Positions 14,722 to 23,638 of a DNA stretch of 26,319 nt are shown one piece after another; positions within the stretch are counted from its first letter, which is position 1, and every line of letters begins with the position of its first letter. The notes under the pieces are model-generated. The model saw nothing but the letters and a program-made list of their open reading frames with translations, made no database searches and was not told the DNA's origin. This stretch comes from DAOTVD01 sp034437075. GTDB taxonomy: Bacteria; Chloroflexota; Anaerolineae; Aggregatilineales; J027. Made by a program: the position numbers and the translations under genes. The stretch spans positions 1 through 26,319 of the forward strand of contig DAOTVD010000016.1 of the NCBI GenBank assembly GCA_034437075.1, written 5' to 3'.

Positions 14722-17064
14722 ATGGCATTACAATTCCCTCCTATTCTTGTGCTCTACGCCCTGGGCTTTGCGGGTGCCTTCACCATTGCCTACCGCGCTT
14801 GGGCGGCCCGGCCAGCCCGTGGTGCAGGCTTATGGGCGCTGATGATGTTCAGCGCGGCGATGTGGGCCATTGGTCAGGCCGCCGCCGTTATGGTCGAAAC
14901 CCCCGCAGCAGCCCTGCTAGCCGTGCGCTTCATGTACCTCGGTATTGTAGGGACGGTATATTTCTGGGGGTTGTTTACGCTACGCTATAGCTATTACGAT
15001 CAATGGCTAGGGCGGCCTATGTATATTGGTTTGGCGATTGTGCCAACCCTCGCTTATGGCGCAGCCCTTTTCGGCGGCGATGCCTTTCACCGTACCGATG
15101 ACATCATTGATGTGGATGGCTATACCTATGTGACCTTCGAACTCGGTTCGGTGTTCTGGGTCTGGTCGATATATGCTTATAGCATCATCGTGGGCGGGGC
15201 GATCTTACTTTTGCGTTCGGTGTGGCGCTACCCGCACCTCTACCGGGGCCAAACGCGCATGATTTTGCTGGGCGTCCTGACGCCCTTGGTGCTGAACATC
15301 TTGCATTTAACCTTTGGCGCGCGGTTTTTTGGGCCTTATGACCCCACAGTTGTCACTTATGCGCTGTCGGGGCTGTGGTTTTTGCTGGCCATTACCCGCT
15401 TCCGGTTTTTGGATATTACCCCCGTGGCGCATGATCTGGTCTTTCGGTCGGTCAATAGCGGCGTCATCATCCTAGATTCCGCCGGAATCATCACGGACAT
15501 TAACCCCAGCGCGGCGTTCATCCTGAAACGGGCGCGCGAAAGCCTGCTCGGCGAGTCTATCGCCGCCACCCTACCCGACCATCACGACCGCTTGGCCGAG
15601 CCCCCGCAAGACACAAGCAATCGCTTGCCGATTGAACTTGATAAGCGGCATTATGAAGTCCAGACCATGCCCTTATACGATCGGCGCGGCCAGGCCACCG
15701 GGCGCGTGGTGATGCTCTACGACGTGACGCCCCAAACCGAGGCCATGTACGAACTCGCCCAGCGGGACGCGATCTTGGGGACGTTGGTGGAAAGCGTGCA
15801 GATTTTGCTACAAAACGCCAATTGGGCGACCATCTTGCCGGGCATTTTGGCCAGCCTGGGCGCGTCGGCGGGGGCCAGCCGCGTCTATATCTTTGAAAAA
15901 CATGCCGATACGGCTGACATAACCAGCCAGACCTATGAATGGGTCGCGCCAGGCATCAGCCCCGAGATCGACAACCCCGACTTACAAGGTTTATCCCTGG
16001 GCGAGTTATTCCCGCGCTGGTTGGCGGCCTTCCAAACCGGGGAGAGCATCCAGGGCCAGGTGAAAGACTTCCCCGAGAGCGAGCGCGCCATCCTGGAACC
16101 CCAAGACATCGTGTCGATTATGGTCATGCCCATCTTGGTGCATGGGGCGTGGTGGGGGTTCATCGGGTTTGATGAATGCCTGGGCGAGCGTGTTTGGTTG
16201 GCGGCGGAGCAAGGCGCTTTGCGTAGTGCCGCCAATAGCCTGGGCGCGGCCATCGAACGCCAAGCCGCCGAGGCCGAACGCGAACGCCTCATCGAGCAGT
16301 TACGCGCCGCCCAGGCCGCCGCCGAAGAAAATGTGCGCGTCAAAACGGAATTCCTGGCCACTATGTCCCACGAATTGCGCACCCCGCTCAACGCCATCGA
16401 AGGCTTCACGAGCATCATGCTCAGTCGTTTGGCCGGGGTGGAATACAACGCCAAAGCGGAAGATTTTCTGCTGCGCATCCAGGGCAATAGCCAGCGTTTG
16501 ATCGAACTGGTAACGGCCTTTTTAGACCTCACGCGCATCGAAGCTGGGCATATGTCGCTGCACGCCATGCCCTTCGCGCCGCGCGAGCAGGTCACGCAGT
16601 GGCAACAATCCCTGGGCGGCCTGGCCGAGGCCAAAGGCTTGACGCTGCGCACGCGCGTTGACCCGCGCCTGCCCGCGACCCTGTGGGGTGACCCCGACGC
16701 GATTTCGAAAATCGTGGCCAATTTGCTGAGCAACGCGATCAAGTTCACTAGCGAAGGCAGCGTCACCCTGGCGGTAGAACTGGACGAAACGCCCCCCACA
16801 TGGCGCATTGTGGTTTCGGATACAGGCATTGGCATCCCGCCGGAGGCCCACGAATTGATCTTCGAAGAATTTCGTCAGGCAGACGGCTCCTCCACACGCG
16901 AGCATGGTGGCACCGGGTTAGGGTTGGCCATCGTGCATAAGTTGGTGCATCTGATGGAGGGCCAGATAGCCGTTCAGAGCGAAGTCGGCGCGGGGAGTAC
17001 CTTCAGCGTGACGCTACCCCTGCGCACCGAACCCCAAGCAATAGAGGAGACGCAACACGTATGA
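14722..17064 (+). CDS. Membrane sensor histidine kinase (7TM-PAS-GAF-HisKA-HATPase)
   Basis: The 780-residue kinase begins with seven membrane helices (about 1-225) of the type called histidine kinase N-terminal 7TM. A PAS domain follows at about 235-345 (VNSGVIILDSAGIITDINPS), then a GAF domain at about 360-520. HisKA starts near 540 with the phospho-acceptor H550 (FLATMSHELRTPLN). The ATPase domain has N-box NLLSNAIKFT, G1 DTGIGIPPE and G2 GTGLGLAIV. It would autophosphorylate on signal and pass phosphate to a receiver. The start has little Shine-Dalgarno sequence. The stop overlaps the following receiver gene by 4 nt (ATGA), so that receiver is the obvious partner. The signal is unknown. 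Confidence 0.92.
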   Translation: MALQFPPILVLYALGFAGAFTIAYRAWAARPARGAGLWALMMFSAAMWAIGQAAAVMVETPAAALLAVRFMYLGIVGTVYFWGLFTLRYSYYDQWLGRPMYIGLAIVPTLAYGAALFGGDAFHRTDDIIDVDGYTYVTFELGSVFWVWSIYAYSIIVGGAILLLRSVWRYPHLYRGQTRMILLGVLTPLVLNILHLTFGARFFGPYDPTVVTYALSGLWFLLAITRFRFLDITPVAHDLVFRSVNSGVIILDSAGIITDINPSAAFILKRARESLLGESIAATLPDHHDRLAEPPQDTSNRLPIELDKRHYEVQTMPLYDRRGQATGRVVMLYDVTPQTEAMYELAQRDAILGTLVESVQILLQNANWATILPGILASLGASAGASRVYIFEKHADTADITSQTYEWVAPGISPEIDNPDLQGLSLGELFPRWLAAFQTGESIQGQVKDFPESERAILEPQDIVSIMVMPILVHGAWWGFIGFDECLGERVWLAAEQGALRSAANSLGAAIERQAAEAERERLIEQLRAAQAAAEENVRVKTEFLATMSHELRTPLNAIEGFTSIMLSRLAGVEYNAKAEDFLLRIQGNSQRLIELVTAFLDLTRIEAGHMSLHAMPFAPREQVTQWQQSLGGLAEAKGLTLRTRVDPRLPATLWGDPDAISKIVANLLSNAIKFTSEGSVTLAVELDETPPTWRIVVSDTGIGIPPEAHELIFEEFRQADGSSTREHGGTGLGLAIVHKLVHLMEGQIAVQSEVGAGSTFSVTLPLRTEPQAIEETQHV

Positions 17065-17516
17065 ACCAGATTCCGCACGACATCCTGGCCGGTTGGACGA
17101 TTGTGGCAATCGACGACGAACCGGATAGTTTGCTCGTGGCCGAGACGATCTTGCGCGCTTACGGCGCGCTAATCTACACGGCCACAAATGGCGCGGATGG
17201 GCTCAGGCTCATCCGGCAGATGACGCCGGATTTCGTCATTTCGGATATTTCCATGCCGGCTATCGACGGCTGGGGGCTGATTGACGCCCTCCAGCGCGAC
17301 CGCGCCCTCACCGAAATCCCCGTCATCGCCCTGACCGCCTTCGATAGCGCGCGCGACCGCCTCCGCGCCTTCGAGAGCGGCTTTTACAACTACATCACCA
17401 AACCGCTCACCGTAGAGTCGTTTTTGCAACAACTGCTGAATTTACTAATCGATAACCCCGCGCTCAACGCCTTGTTGGCCCAGCGCCACGATCATTTCAG
17501 GTTGTCCCATGCCTAA
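17061..17516 (+). CDS. Single-domain response regulator
   Basis: The 151-residue receiver has acidic pocket D18/D19 (AIDDEPD), phosphoacceptor D62 (VISDISMP), the conserved Thr (VIALTAF) and Lys (YITKPLT). About 20 residues after the last receiver helix carry no known output motif. It overlaps both the preceding kinase (4 nt) and the following kinase (8 nt), and GAGGAGA precedes its ATG. The placement between two kinases suggests it takes phosphate from the first and may pass it on or bind the second. Confidence 0.92.
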   Translation: MNQIPHDILAGWTIVAIDDEPDSLLVAETILRAYGALIYTATNGADGLRLIRQMTPDFVISDISMPAIDGWGLIDALQRDRALTEIPVIALTAFDSARDRLRAFESGFYNYITKPLTVESFLQQLLNLLIDNPALNALLAQRHDHFRLSHA

Positions 17517-19404
17517 GATTAAACCCCAATATCTGATTTACGGCTTGGTGGCGGTCGTGATGACCGTCTTTTATGGCGTGGTCGTCGTTTCGCAGATGGA
17601 TGTCGAAGCGCTGTACTACGAAGAAGAACAAGAAGAGCTAGAGATTGTCACCAACCAGGTGATTAGCGGCTATGGGCTGGTGGCGCAGGTGCTGTACGAA
17701 CAGGTCGTGAATCAGGAGGATGTGCTGGCGCTGTATAGCCGCGCAGCAGAGGCCGACGAGGCCGAACAAGCCGAGATTCGTGCGGCGCTGTACGAGCAAC
17801 TACAACCGACTTACGCGTCGCTCACCGAGATGGATGTGCGCCAACTGCATTTTCACCTGCCAGATAACACCAGCTTTTTACGCTTTCATCGCCCCGAGCG
17901 CTTTGGGGACGATCTGGCCGACGTGCGCGACTCGGTGCGCCAGGCCAACGAGACGCTGCAACCCGTCTTCGGCTTTGAGGAAGGCCGCATTTTTAACGGC
18001 TTTCGCTATGTCTTCCCGCTATTCTATGACGGCGCGCACATTGGCAGTGTCGAAACTAGCGTTTCGTTTAACGCCATCCAGAGCGAACTCAACGAGCAAA
18101 TCGGCGGGGCTTCGACCTTCGTGCTCAGCGCGGATGTGGTCGGCGAGCGCGTCTTTGAAGATGAGCAGAGCAACTATACCCCCACGACCCTGAACCCCAG
18201 CTTTTTGTACGATGCCGAAACGCTAGAGCAGTTGGTCACCTTGCCAGACGCGAACTTCAACCTGGCGCGGCTAGAAGATGTGAACGCGCGCATCGCAGGC
18301 CAGGCCAATAGCGAAATGCGCGACGGCCTGCCCATCACGATTTATGTGCGCGAAAAGGGCCAGGATTATGTCGTCACCTTTTTGCCCATGGGCAACAGCG
18401 CGGGCGAGTCTGTCGCCTATATCATCAATTATCAAATTGATGGCTTTTTGCGCGAAGGGCGCATCGTGACCGGAATCATCCTGGCTGCCGGAACGCTCGT
18501 CTTCACGATTCTGGGGTTCGTGCTGCGCGGGTTGTTCCGCGCCGAGCGCCGCGTCGAGGCCCAGCGCGACCAGGTGCAAGCTCAAAACGACACCCTGCGC
18601 CACCTGAACGACGACTTAAGCAAAGCCAAAAGCGAGGCCGAAGCCGCCAACCAACTCAAAAGCGAATTTCTGGCCAACATGAGCCACGAACTACGCACCC
18701 CGCTAAATGCCATCATCGGCTATGCGCAATTGCAGCTTTCGGGCATGGCGGGCGAAATGTCCGAAAAAGCCACGGCTTTCCAAGAGCGCACGCTGCTGAA
18801 TGCGCAGGATTTGCTCCGCCTGATTAACGATTTGCTGGATGTCTCGAAGATCGAAGCTGGGCGTATGGAACTGCTCATCCGGCCCTATAGCCTGGGCGCG
18901 CTGCTCGACCAGATCGAACTGCAAAATGGTGTGCTGGCCAGCGAAAAGGGCTTGGCCTTTAAGATCACCAAAGATGAAAATTTGCCCGCCGAAATGCTGG
19001 GCGACGAAACGCGCATCAAACAGATCATCACGAATCTGGTATCCAACGCCATCAAATTTACATCCCAGGGCCAGGTAACCGTCCGCGCGGAAAAAGCCAA
19101 CGACTACATGTGGCGCTTGGTGGTGCAAGATACGGGCCGGGGCATCCCCGCGCATCTGCATGAAGTGATCTTCGATGAATTTCGCCAGGTGGCCGAAAGC
19201 AGCAAAAAAGACGCCGAAGGCACCGGGCTTGGCCTGGCCATCGTGCGCCGCTTGGTGGTGTTGATGGGCGGTACGGTCCGCTTGCAGAGCACGCTCGGCC
19301 AGGGCAGCACCTTCACGGTGCTGTTGCCCATCAACACGACGCCCATCGCCGATACCGTGCCCACGATGCCCATCGAGGAGGTCGCCCATGGGGTCCCCAC
19401 TTAA
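17509..19404 (+). CDS. Membrane sensor histidine kinase with extracytoplasmic dCache-type sensor
   Basis: The 631-residue kinase has a membrane helix at about 9-30, an external sensor to about 318, a second helix at about 320-345, a coiled coil, then HisKA with H393 (FLANMSHELRTPLN) and an ATPase domain (NLVSNAIKFT, DTGRGIPAH, GTGLGLAIV). The sensor text LHFHLPDNTSFLRFHRPERFGDDL and YVFPLFYDGAHIGSVETS matches the double Cache domain called dCache_3, which binds small molecules outside the membrane. No HAMP domain is seen between the second helix and the coiled coil. The start overlaps the previous gene by 8 nt and the stop lies 17 nt inside the next gene. Confidence 0.91.
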   Translation: MPKIKPQYLIYGLVAVVMTVFYGVVVVSQMDVEALYYEEEQEELEIVTNQVISGYGLVAQVLYEQVVNQEDVLALYSRAAEADEAEQAEIRAALYEQLQPTYASLTEMDVRQLHFHLPDNTSFLRFHRPERFGDDLADVRDSVRQANETLQPVFGFEEGRIFNGFRYVFPLFYDGAHIGSVETSVSFNAIQSELNEQIGGASTFVLSADVVGERVFEDEQSNYTPTTLNPSFLYDAETLEQLVTLPDANFNLARLEDVNARIAGQANSEMRDGLPITIYVREKGQDYVVTFLPMGNSAGESVAYIINYQIDGFLREGRIVTGIILAAGTLVFTILGFVLRGLFRAERRVEAQRDQVQAQNDTLRHLNDDLSKAKSEAEAANQLKSEFLANMSHELRTPLNAIIGYAQLQLSGMAGEMSEKATAFQERTLLNAQDLLRLINDLLDVSKIEAGRMELLIRPYSLGALLDQIELQNGVLASEKGLAFKITKDENLPAEMLGDETRIKQIITNLVSNAIKFTSQGQVTVRAEKANDYMWRLVVQDTGRGIPAHLHEVIFDEFRQVAESSKKDAEGTGLGLAIVRRLVVLMGGTVRLQSTLGQGSTFTVLLPINTTPIADTVPTMPIEEVAHGVPT

Positions 19405-19807
19405 TGCTTTACAAGATTGGCGCGTCTTGATTGTTGATGACCATTTTGATAATATCATCGTAGCCCAAACCACACTTGAACATTACGGCGCGCAGATTTA
19501 TATCGCCGAAAATGGCGAGGCCGGGCTCGCGTTGCTGGGTTCCATCTGCCCCCATTTAATCCTGATGGATTTGTCCATGCCGATGATGAACGGCTGGGAA
19601 CTAATCGCCCACATTCGCGAGCACCGGCCCGACTTGGCCGACGTGCCTATCATCGCGGTGACAGCCCACGCCATGCACGGCGACCGCGAAAAAGCCTTGG
19701 CGGTGGGCTTCGATGGCTACATCGCTAAGCCCTACGATATTCATGATCTCGTGCCCGCCATCTTAGATGTGATCGCCAGTAAAGAAGGTTCTGGAGGAAA
19801 TACATGA
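19388..19807 (+). CDS. Single-domain response regulator
   Basis: This 139-residue receiver has pocket residues D17/D18 (LIVDDHFD), phosphoacceptor D61 (LILMDLSMP), Thr in IIAVTAHA and Lys in YIAKPYD. It resembles the stand-alone receivers often placed beside hybrid or orphan kinases. The ATG lies inside the end of the dCache kinase gene, with GAGGAGG 8 nt upstream, and the stop overlaps the next receiver by 4 nt. It is likely a phosphate acceptor for the preceding kinase, with a protein target or relay role. Confidence 0.92.
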   Translation: MGSPLNALQDWRVLIVDDHFDNIIVAQTTLEHYGAQIYIAENGEAGLALLGSICPHLILMDLSMPMMNGWELIAHIREHRPDLADVPIIAVTAHAMHGDREKALAVGFDGYIAKPYDIHDLVPAILDVIASKEGSGGNT

Positions 19808-20184
19808 TGGCCCCCTCAGATTGGCGCGTTATCGTCGTAGAAGACACGTTCGACGACTTGCAAGTGATGATGACCATTTTTGAGCATTATGGCATCCCGG
19901 TATGGGGGGTGCAAAGTTGTGACGAATGCCATACCTTGTTGGATGAAATTCAGCCCACGGTTGTCATCACCGATTTGGCGATGCCCAACGCCGATGGCTG
20001 GGAAGTCTTGCGCCAGGTGCGCGAGCACCCCAGCCTGGGCCATGTGCCCGTCGTGGCGATGACCTCTTACCATTCGGATAAGCTCGCGCAGGATGTGGAG
20101 CGCGGCGGTTTTGATGGCTATTTCCCCAAACCCGTTGACCCAAGCCAGGTGATCGGTTTCCTGAGCGATATTCTTCAAGCCTGA
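19804..20184 (+). CDS. Single-domain response regulator
   Basis: The 126-residue receiver keeps E13/D14 (VVEDTFDD), phosphoacceptor D57 (VVITDLAMP), the Thr of VVAMTSYH and the Lys of YFPKPVD. It differs from its neighbours in having Glu-Asp at the pocket and a Cys-containing segment (VQSCDECHTLL). The ATG overlaps the preceding stop (ATGA), with GGAGG 5 nt upstream. It is the third receiver in a row in this operon, and the next gene starts 5 nt after its stop, so the group is co-translated. Confidence 0.91.
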   Translation: MMAPSDWRVIVVEDTFDDLQVMMTIFEHYGIPVWGVQSCDECHTLLDEIQPTVVITDLAMPNADGWEVLRQVREHPSLGHVPVVAMTSYHSDKLAQDVERGGFDGYFPKPVDPSQVIGFLSDILQA

Positions 20185-20189
20185 CCCGC

Positions 20190-21704
20190 ATGGTGCCGCG
20201 TCTGCTGGCCGTGGATGACGACCCCCTACTCACCGAGCGCGTCGCGCTCTGGCTAGAGCCGCTCGGGTGGCAGGTGCAGGGCGTGCTCAATGGCCGAACC
20301 GCCCTGAGCCAAGCCGAACAAATGCCCCCGGATGCCGTCTTGCTGGATGTCAACTTGGGCGGCATGAACGGCTATGCGGTCTGCGAAGCGTTGCGGCGGC
20401 AGCCTGCCTTGGCGCATATCCCCATTTTGATCATCACGGGCGACGATGGCGACGCGGCGATTAGCCGCGCGTTTGAGGCCGGCGCCACCGATTACATCCG
20501 CAAACCGTTTCGCCAGATCGAACTCGTGCAACGCCTCAGCCGCCATTACGACGCCTACCTGGCCCATCGGCAGAGCCGCCGTTATGCCCAGATTATGGAA
20601 GCCGTCAGTTACACCACGGGCGAGTTGCTACGCTATTCGGATTGGCAAGCGAGCCTCGCGGAAACCCTGCCCGGCTTGGCTCAGGCGGTGGAGGCCGCCC
20701 GCGCGAGCGTCTTGCGGGTGGGCTATAGCGGCACCGGGCCCTATCTAGCGCCCTTAGATAGCTGGCAAATTCCCGAATTGCCGACCCTGGGCGCAATAAT
20801 CATCGACCTAAACACCACGCCCGGCCTGGAAGATTGGGCCGCGTTGTTGCAAGCCAAGCAGATCGTCCACCGTGCCGAAGAAGACAACGGCGCGGGGGCG
20901 TTTTTCGCCGCGCGCGGCACCCATACCTGGCTAGGCTTGCCCGTGCATAGCGGTACCCAATGGTGGGGCGTGTTGCTCTTCGAACGTCGCCAGACCGACC
21001 CCCCCTGGGCACCGATTGAGATCAACGCCTTGGCCACCGCCGCCGACCTGATGGGCGCGACGCGCTACCGGCACCATATCGCCGCCATGGAAGAACGCCA
21101 GCGCATCGCGCGCGACCTGCACGATTCCGTCACCCAGACGATTTTCTCCGCGCGGATGGTCGCCGAAACGCTGCCCCGCTTATGGGATCATGCGCCGGGG
21201 GATGTGCCGCCGTTGTTGGATGAACTGCGCTTGTTGATGCACGGCGCGCTAGGCGAGATGCGCACCCTGCTATTCGAGCTACGCCCCGAAACCTTGCAAC
21301 AAGAATCCCTGGGGCAACTCATCGAGCAATTGGTCGCCTCGCGCCTGGGGAATCTGAAAATCGCCTATACGCTGCATGTGGCGGATGACCTATCCCTGCC
21401 CTTGGATGTCAAAATCGTGTTCTACCGGGTTTTGCAAGAAGCGCTCAACAACATCATTAAATACGCCCATGCTACGCAGGTGCGCGTTGCGTGGTACCAA
21501 GGGCCAGGGGCGACCATCTGCCTGGATGTGCAAGATGATGGCGCCGGATTCGAGACGGGGCACGTGCCCGAAGGCCGTTATGGCTTGCGCATCATGCGCG
21601 AGCGCGCCGCCAGTATCCACGCTCGGTTGGATGTCACGAGCGTGCCGGGGGCAGGCACGGTCATCCGCCTGCGCTGGGAACCTGGCCAAGTGGCCAGCCA
21701 ATAA
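20190..21704 (+). CDS. Hybrid receiver-GAF-histidine kinase (NarX/DesK-type HisKA_3)
   Basis: The 504-residue cytoplasmic protein starts with a receiver (1-120; D53 in VLLDVNLGG, K105 in YIRKPFR). A GAF-like region follows (about 150-290). The kinase core is of the NarX/DesK type: ERQRIARDLHDSVTQ with acceptor H311, then the HATPase N-box LQEALNNIIKYA, G1 VQDDGAGFE and G2 YGLRIMRERA. A receiver at the N-terminus as the input is the reverse of common hybrid kinases, so phosphate arriving from another kinase could tune this one. NarX-type kinases normally phosphorylate NarL-type regulators, and one such regulator is encoded at 23705. It has no own Shine-Dalgarno site, being coupled to the previous gene. 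Confidence 0.9.
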   Translation: MVPRLLAVDDDPLLTERVALWLEPLGWQVQGVLNGRTALSQAEQMPPDAVLLDVNLGGMNGYAVCEALRRQPALAHIPILIITGDDGDAAISRAFEAGATDYIRKPFRQIELVQRLSRHYDAYLAHRQSRRYAQIMEAVSYTTGELLRYSDWQASLAETLPGLAQAVEAARASVLRVGYSGTGPYLAPLDSWQIPELPTLGAIIIDLNTTPGLEDWAALLQAKQIVHRAEEDNGAGAFFAARGTHTWLGLPVHSGTQWWGVLLFERRQTDPPWAPIEINALATAADLMGATRYRHHIAAMEERQRIARDLHDSVTQTIFSARMVAETLPRLWDHAPGDVPPLLDELRLLMHGALGEMRTLLFELRPETLQQESLGQLIEQLVASRLGNLKIAYTLHVADDLSLPLDVKIVFYRVLQEALNNIIKYAHATQVRVAWYQGPGATICLDVQDDGAGFETGHVPEGRYGLRIMRERAASIHARLDVTSVPGAGTVIRLRWEPGQVASQ

Positions 21705-21732
21705 GCTCAAAGAAGACTGGCCATTCATCGCA

Positions 21733-21761
21733 TAGGCACGCCGACATGCCCCGCGTATACT
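21733..21761 (+). promoter_or_regulatory. Predicted promoter of the second signalling block
   Basis: TAGGCA (21733-21738), 17 nt, then TATACT (21756-21761). Four of six and five of six consensus bases match. It lies in the 147-nt gap that separates the overlapping six-gene cluster from the following receivers. Confidence 0.5.
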
Positions 21762-21851
21762 AGCAGCAATTAACGAAAAACTAACTTTCAGGGCGTCGCT
21801 TTCCATTGAGCCGCATGTATTTGCCTGGGGGGGGAGCCCGCCAAGAAAGAG

Positions 21852-22232
21852 ATGCTCATGCAGCCTATTCGTTTATTGCTCATTGACGACAACCGGGATG
21901 TCCGCCGCAGCTTAAACCTGTTTTTGGGCACCTTTGCCGAGTTCGAGGTCGTGGCGTTGGCGGCGAGCGGCCCGCAGGCGGTCGCCCTGGCGCGTTGGCA
22001 TCACCCCGATGTCGCACTGCTAGATATGCACATGCCGGGCATGGATGGCTACGCGACATTGCGCGCCTTGCGCGCGGCCTGCCCCACCCTGGCCGTGGTC
22101 ATGCTCACTGGCATGGCCGATGACGAACAAGTGCGCCGCTGTTTATCGGGTGGCGCGGCGCATTTTGTGCGCAAAAACGCGCCGGTTCAGGTGCTGGTGA
22201 GTGCCATCCGCCAGAGTGTGCCATCGGCGTGA
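21852..22232 (+). CDS. Stand-alone NarL-type receiver domain
   Basis: The 126-residue protein is a receiver with the features of NarL/FixJ regulators: IDDNRDVRRSL, phosphoacceptor D58 (VALLDMHMPGMDG), VMLTGM and the Lys of FVRKNAPVQVLVSAIRQ. That last segment normally leads into a linker and LuxR-type HTH, but here the gene stops after five more residues, so there is no DNA-binding part. Two start codons, 21852 and 21858, are possible. It could titrate phosphate from the NarX-type kinase at 20190 or act on a protein. Confidence 0.88.
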   Translation: MLMQPIRLLLIDDNRDVRRSLNLFLGTFAEFEVVALAASGPQAVALARWHHPDVALLDMHMPGMDGYATLRALRAACPTLAVVMLTGMADDEQVRRCLSGGAAHFVRKNAPVQVLVSAIRQSVPSA

Positions 22233-22283
22233 GCTTAAGCCCGTGGTTCCCAGAGACCAAGATAAATAGAGGAGAAGAACCGC

Positions 22284-22685
22284 ATGCCAACCTTAACCGC
22301 TAATCCGCGTGTGCTGGTGGTGGATGACGAAGCCGATAACCGGAGCGTGGTGCAAATGATCCTCGAACACCACGATATGCTGGTGACTACCGCTCACGAT
22401 GGCCTGGCAGCGTTGGCCTATCTGCAAGCCGAGGACGCTGTGCCGGACCTCATCTTGCTGGATTTGATGATGCCGCGTGTCGATGGCTGGAGCGTGCTAG
22501 CCCAAGTGCGCGCTTTGCCCCATTGCGCGCAGGTGCCCGTGGTGGCCCTCACGGCGCTAGCCATGCCAGAAGACCGCGAGCGCGTGATGGCCGCTGGGTT
22601 TGATGGATACATCACCAAGCCGCTGGATGTGCGCACACTTGTGACCAAACTCCGCGCTTTTTTGCCCCAACCGCATGATACATAA
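22284..22685 (+). CDS. Single-domain response regulator
   Basis: This 133-residue receiver has VVDDEADN, phosphoacceptor D60 (LILLDLMMPRVDG), VVALTALA and YITKPLD. It resembles the receivers at 17061 and 19388 more than the NarL-type one beside it. GAGGAG stands 9 nt before the ATG. The gap to the next gene is 14 nt. No output domain is present. Confidence 0.92.
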   Translation: MPTLTANPRVLVVDDEADNRSVVQMILEHHDMLVTTAHDGLAALAYLQAEDAVPDLILLDLMMPRVDGWSVLAQVRALPHCAQVPVVALTALAMPEDRERVMAAGFDGYITKPLDVRTLVTKLRAFLPQPHDT

Positions 22686-22699
22686 CGCTCAGGAGCAAC

Positions 22700-23638
22700 A
22701 TGCACGCTTTGAATATACTACTAGTAGAAGACGACCCCCTGACCATTGATATGGTGGTCGCTTATTTTCAGAAGTTTGGGCACCGCGTCAGCACGATCAT
22801 CAACGGCCAAGAGGCCATGGCCTGCTTGGCAGAGCGCCCGCAAGCTGATGTCGTGATATTGGATTGGCTGCTGCCGGATGTTGACGGCCTGACCATCTGC
22901 CGCGCCATCCGCGCGCGCTATTCACTGGCCGAACTGCCCGTGCTGATGCTCAGCGCTTTGGGCGACGGCGCCGAACGGCGCATCGAGGGCCTAGAAGCCG
23001 GCGCCAACGACTTCATGCCCAAGCCCTTCAGCTTGCAAGAGTTGCTCATGCGGGTGCAGGGCTTGGGTACATTGCGCGCAACACAACGGGCCAACACGGC
23101 GCTGGATCATCCTCTAACAACAGCGGGCTGGCAGCCCAGCGTATTGATGCTGATCGAGTTTCGCGGATTAAGCCCGGAGGCAGACGCGGATCACTCCCAC
23201 GGCGACCGCGTGCAAACGCTGGATTCCCTCGTGACGGCCCAGGGGGGCACCATGCTAGAGTTCACCACCGACCATGTGCTGGTGAGCTTTGGCGCTGCGC
23301 CAGGTGCCGAAGGGCGCGCCCTGGCCAGCGCGCAACGAGTGCAACAGACCCTGAAGGAGACCGCCGAGCGCTCGTTGGTCATTGGCATTCATCGGGGCAA
23401 CGTCTGGCTGGGAGAAACGACCCTGCACAACACCCGGCATTATATGGTCAGTGGTGCGGAGGTGCGCCTGGTCTATTTGATGGTCAAAAGTGTGGACCAG
23501 GGGGGCATTATCATGTCGGATGTGGTATACCATGCCCTGAAAGCTGAGGTCAGCATTAACCATGTGCACCGCCTGTTGGGTGTCGGCGGGGCAGCGGGCA
23601 CCAGCACCTTACGGATATATGAGTTAGCACGGGCCTAG
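22700..23638 (+). CDS. Receiver domain fused to a degenerate class III nucleotidyl cyclase-like domain
   Basis: The 312-residue protein has an N-terminal receiver (1-125: VEDDPLT, D55 in VVILDWLLPDVDG, MLSALGD, MPKPFS). The C-terminal 165 or so residues follow the class III adenylate/guanylate cyclase layout: VLMLIEFRGLSPE in place of the FxDxxGFT strand, GGTMLEFTTDHVLVSFGA, an ALASAQRVQQTL helix, VIGIHRGNVWLGE, and VSGAEVRLVYLM where GDAVNLAARL is expected. The first metal Asp is Glu, and the Asn and Arg of the NxxxR motif are absent. Nucleotide cyclisation is therefore unlikely. A binding or regulatory role of the domain is inferred. AGGAG precedes the ATG. Confidence 0.82.
   Translation: MHALNILLVEDDPLTIDMVVAYFQKFGHRVSTIINGQEAMACLAERPQADVVILDWLLPDVDGLTICRAIRARYSLAELPVLMLSALGDGAERRIEGLEAGANDFMPKPFSLQELLMRVQGLGTLRATQRANTALDHPLTTAGWQPSVLMLIEFRGLSPEADADHSHGDRVQTLDSLVTAQGGTMLEFTTDHVLVSFGAAPGAEGRALASAQRVQQTLKETAERSLVIGIHRGNVWLGETTLHNTRHYMVSGAEVRLVYLMVKSVDQGGIIMSDVVYHALKAEVSINHVHRLLGVGGAAGTSTLRIYELARA

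Noticed and set aside
14430..14723. 97-codon minus-strand frame in the repeat region
   Set aside because: Its sequence contains the same peptide twice only because of the 39-nt direct repeats; nothing else supports it.
15933..16835. 300-codon minus-strand frame opposite the first kinase
   Set aside because: It is a shadow of the GAF, HisKA and ATPase region, rich in Ser and Arg, with no recognisable motif.
18703..19473. 256-codon minus-strand frame opposite the second kinase
   Set aside because: It mirrors a well-supported kinase gene and has no motif or ribosome site of its own.
22838..23638. Active adenylate or guanylate cyclase
   Set aside because: One metal-binding Asp is Glu and the Asn and Arg of the catalytic NxxxR motif are missing.
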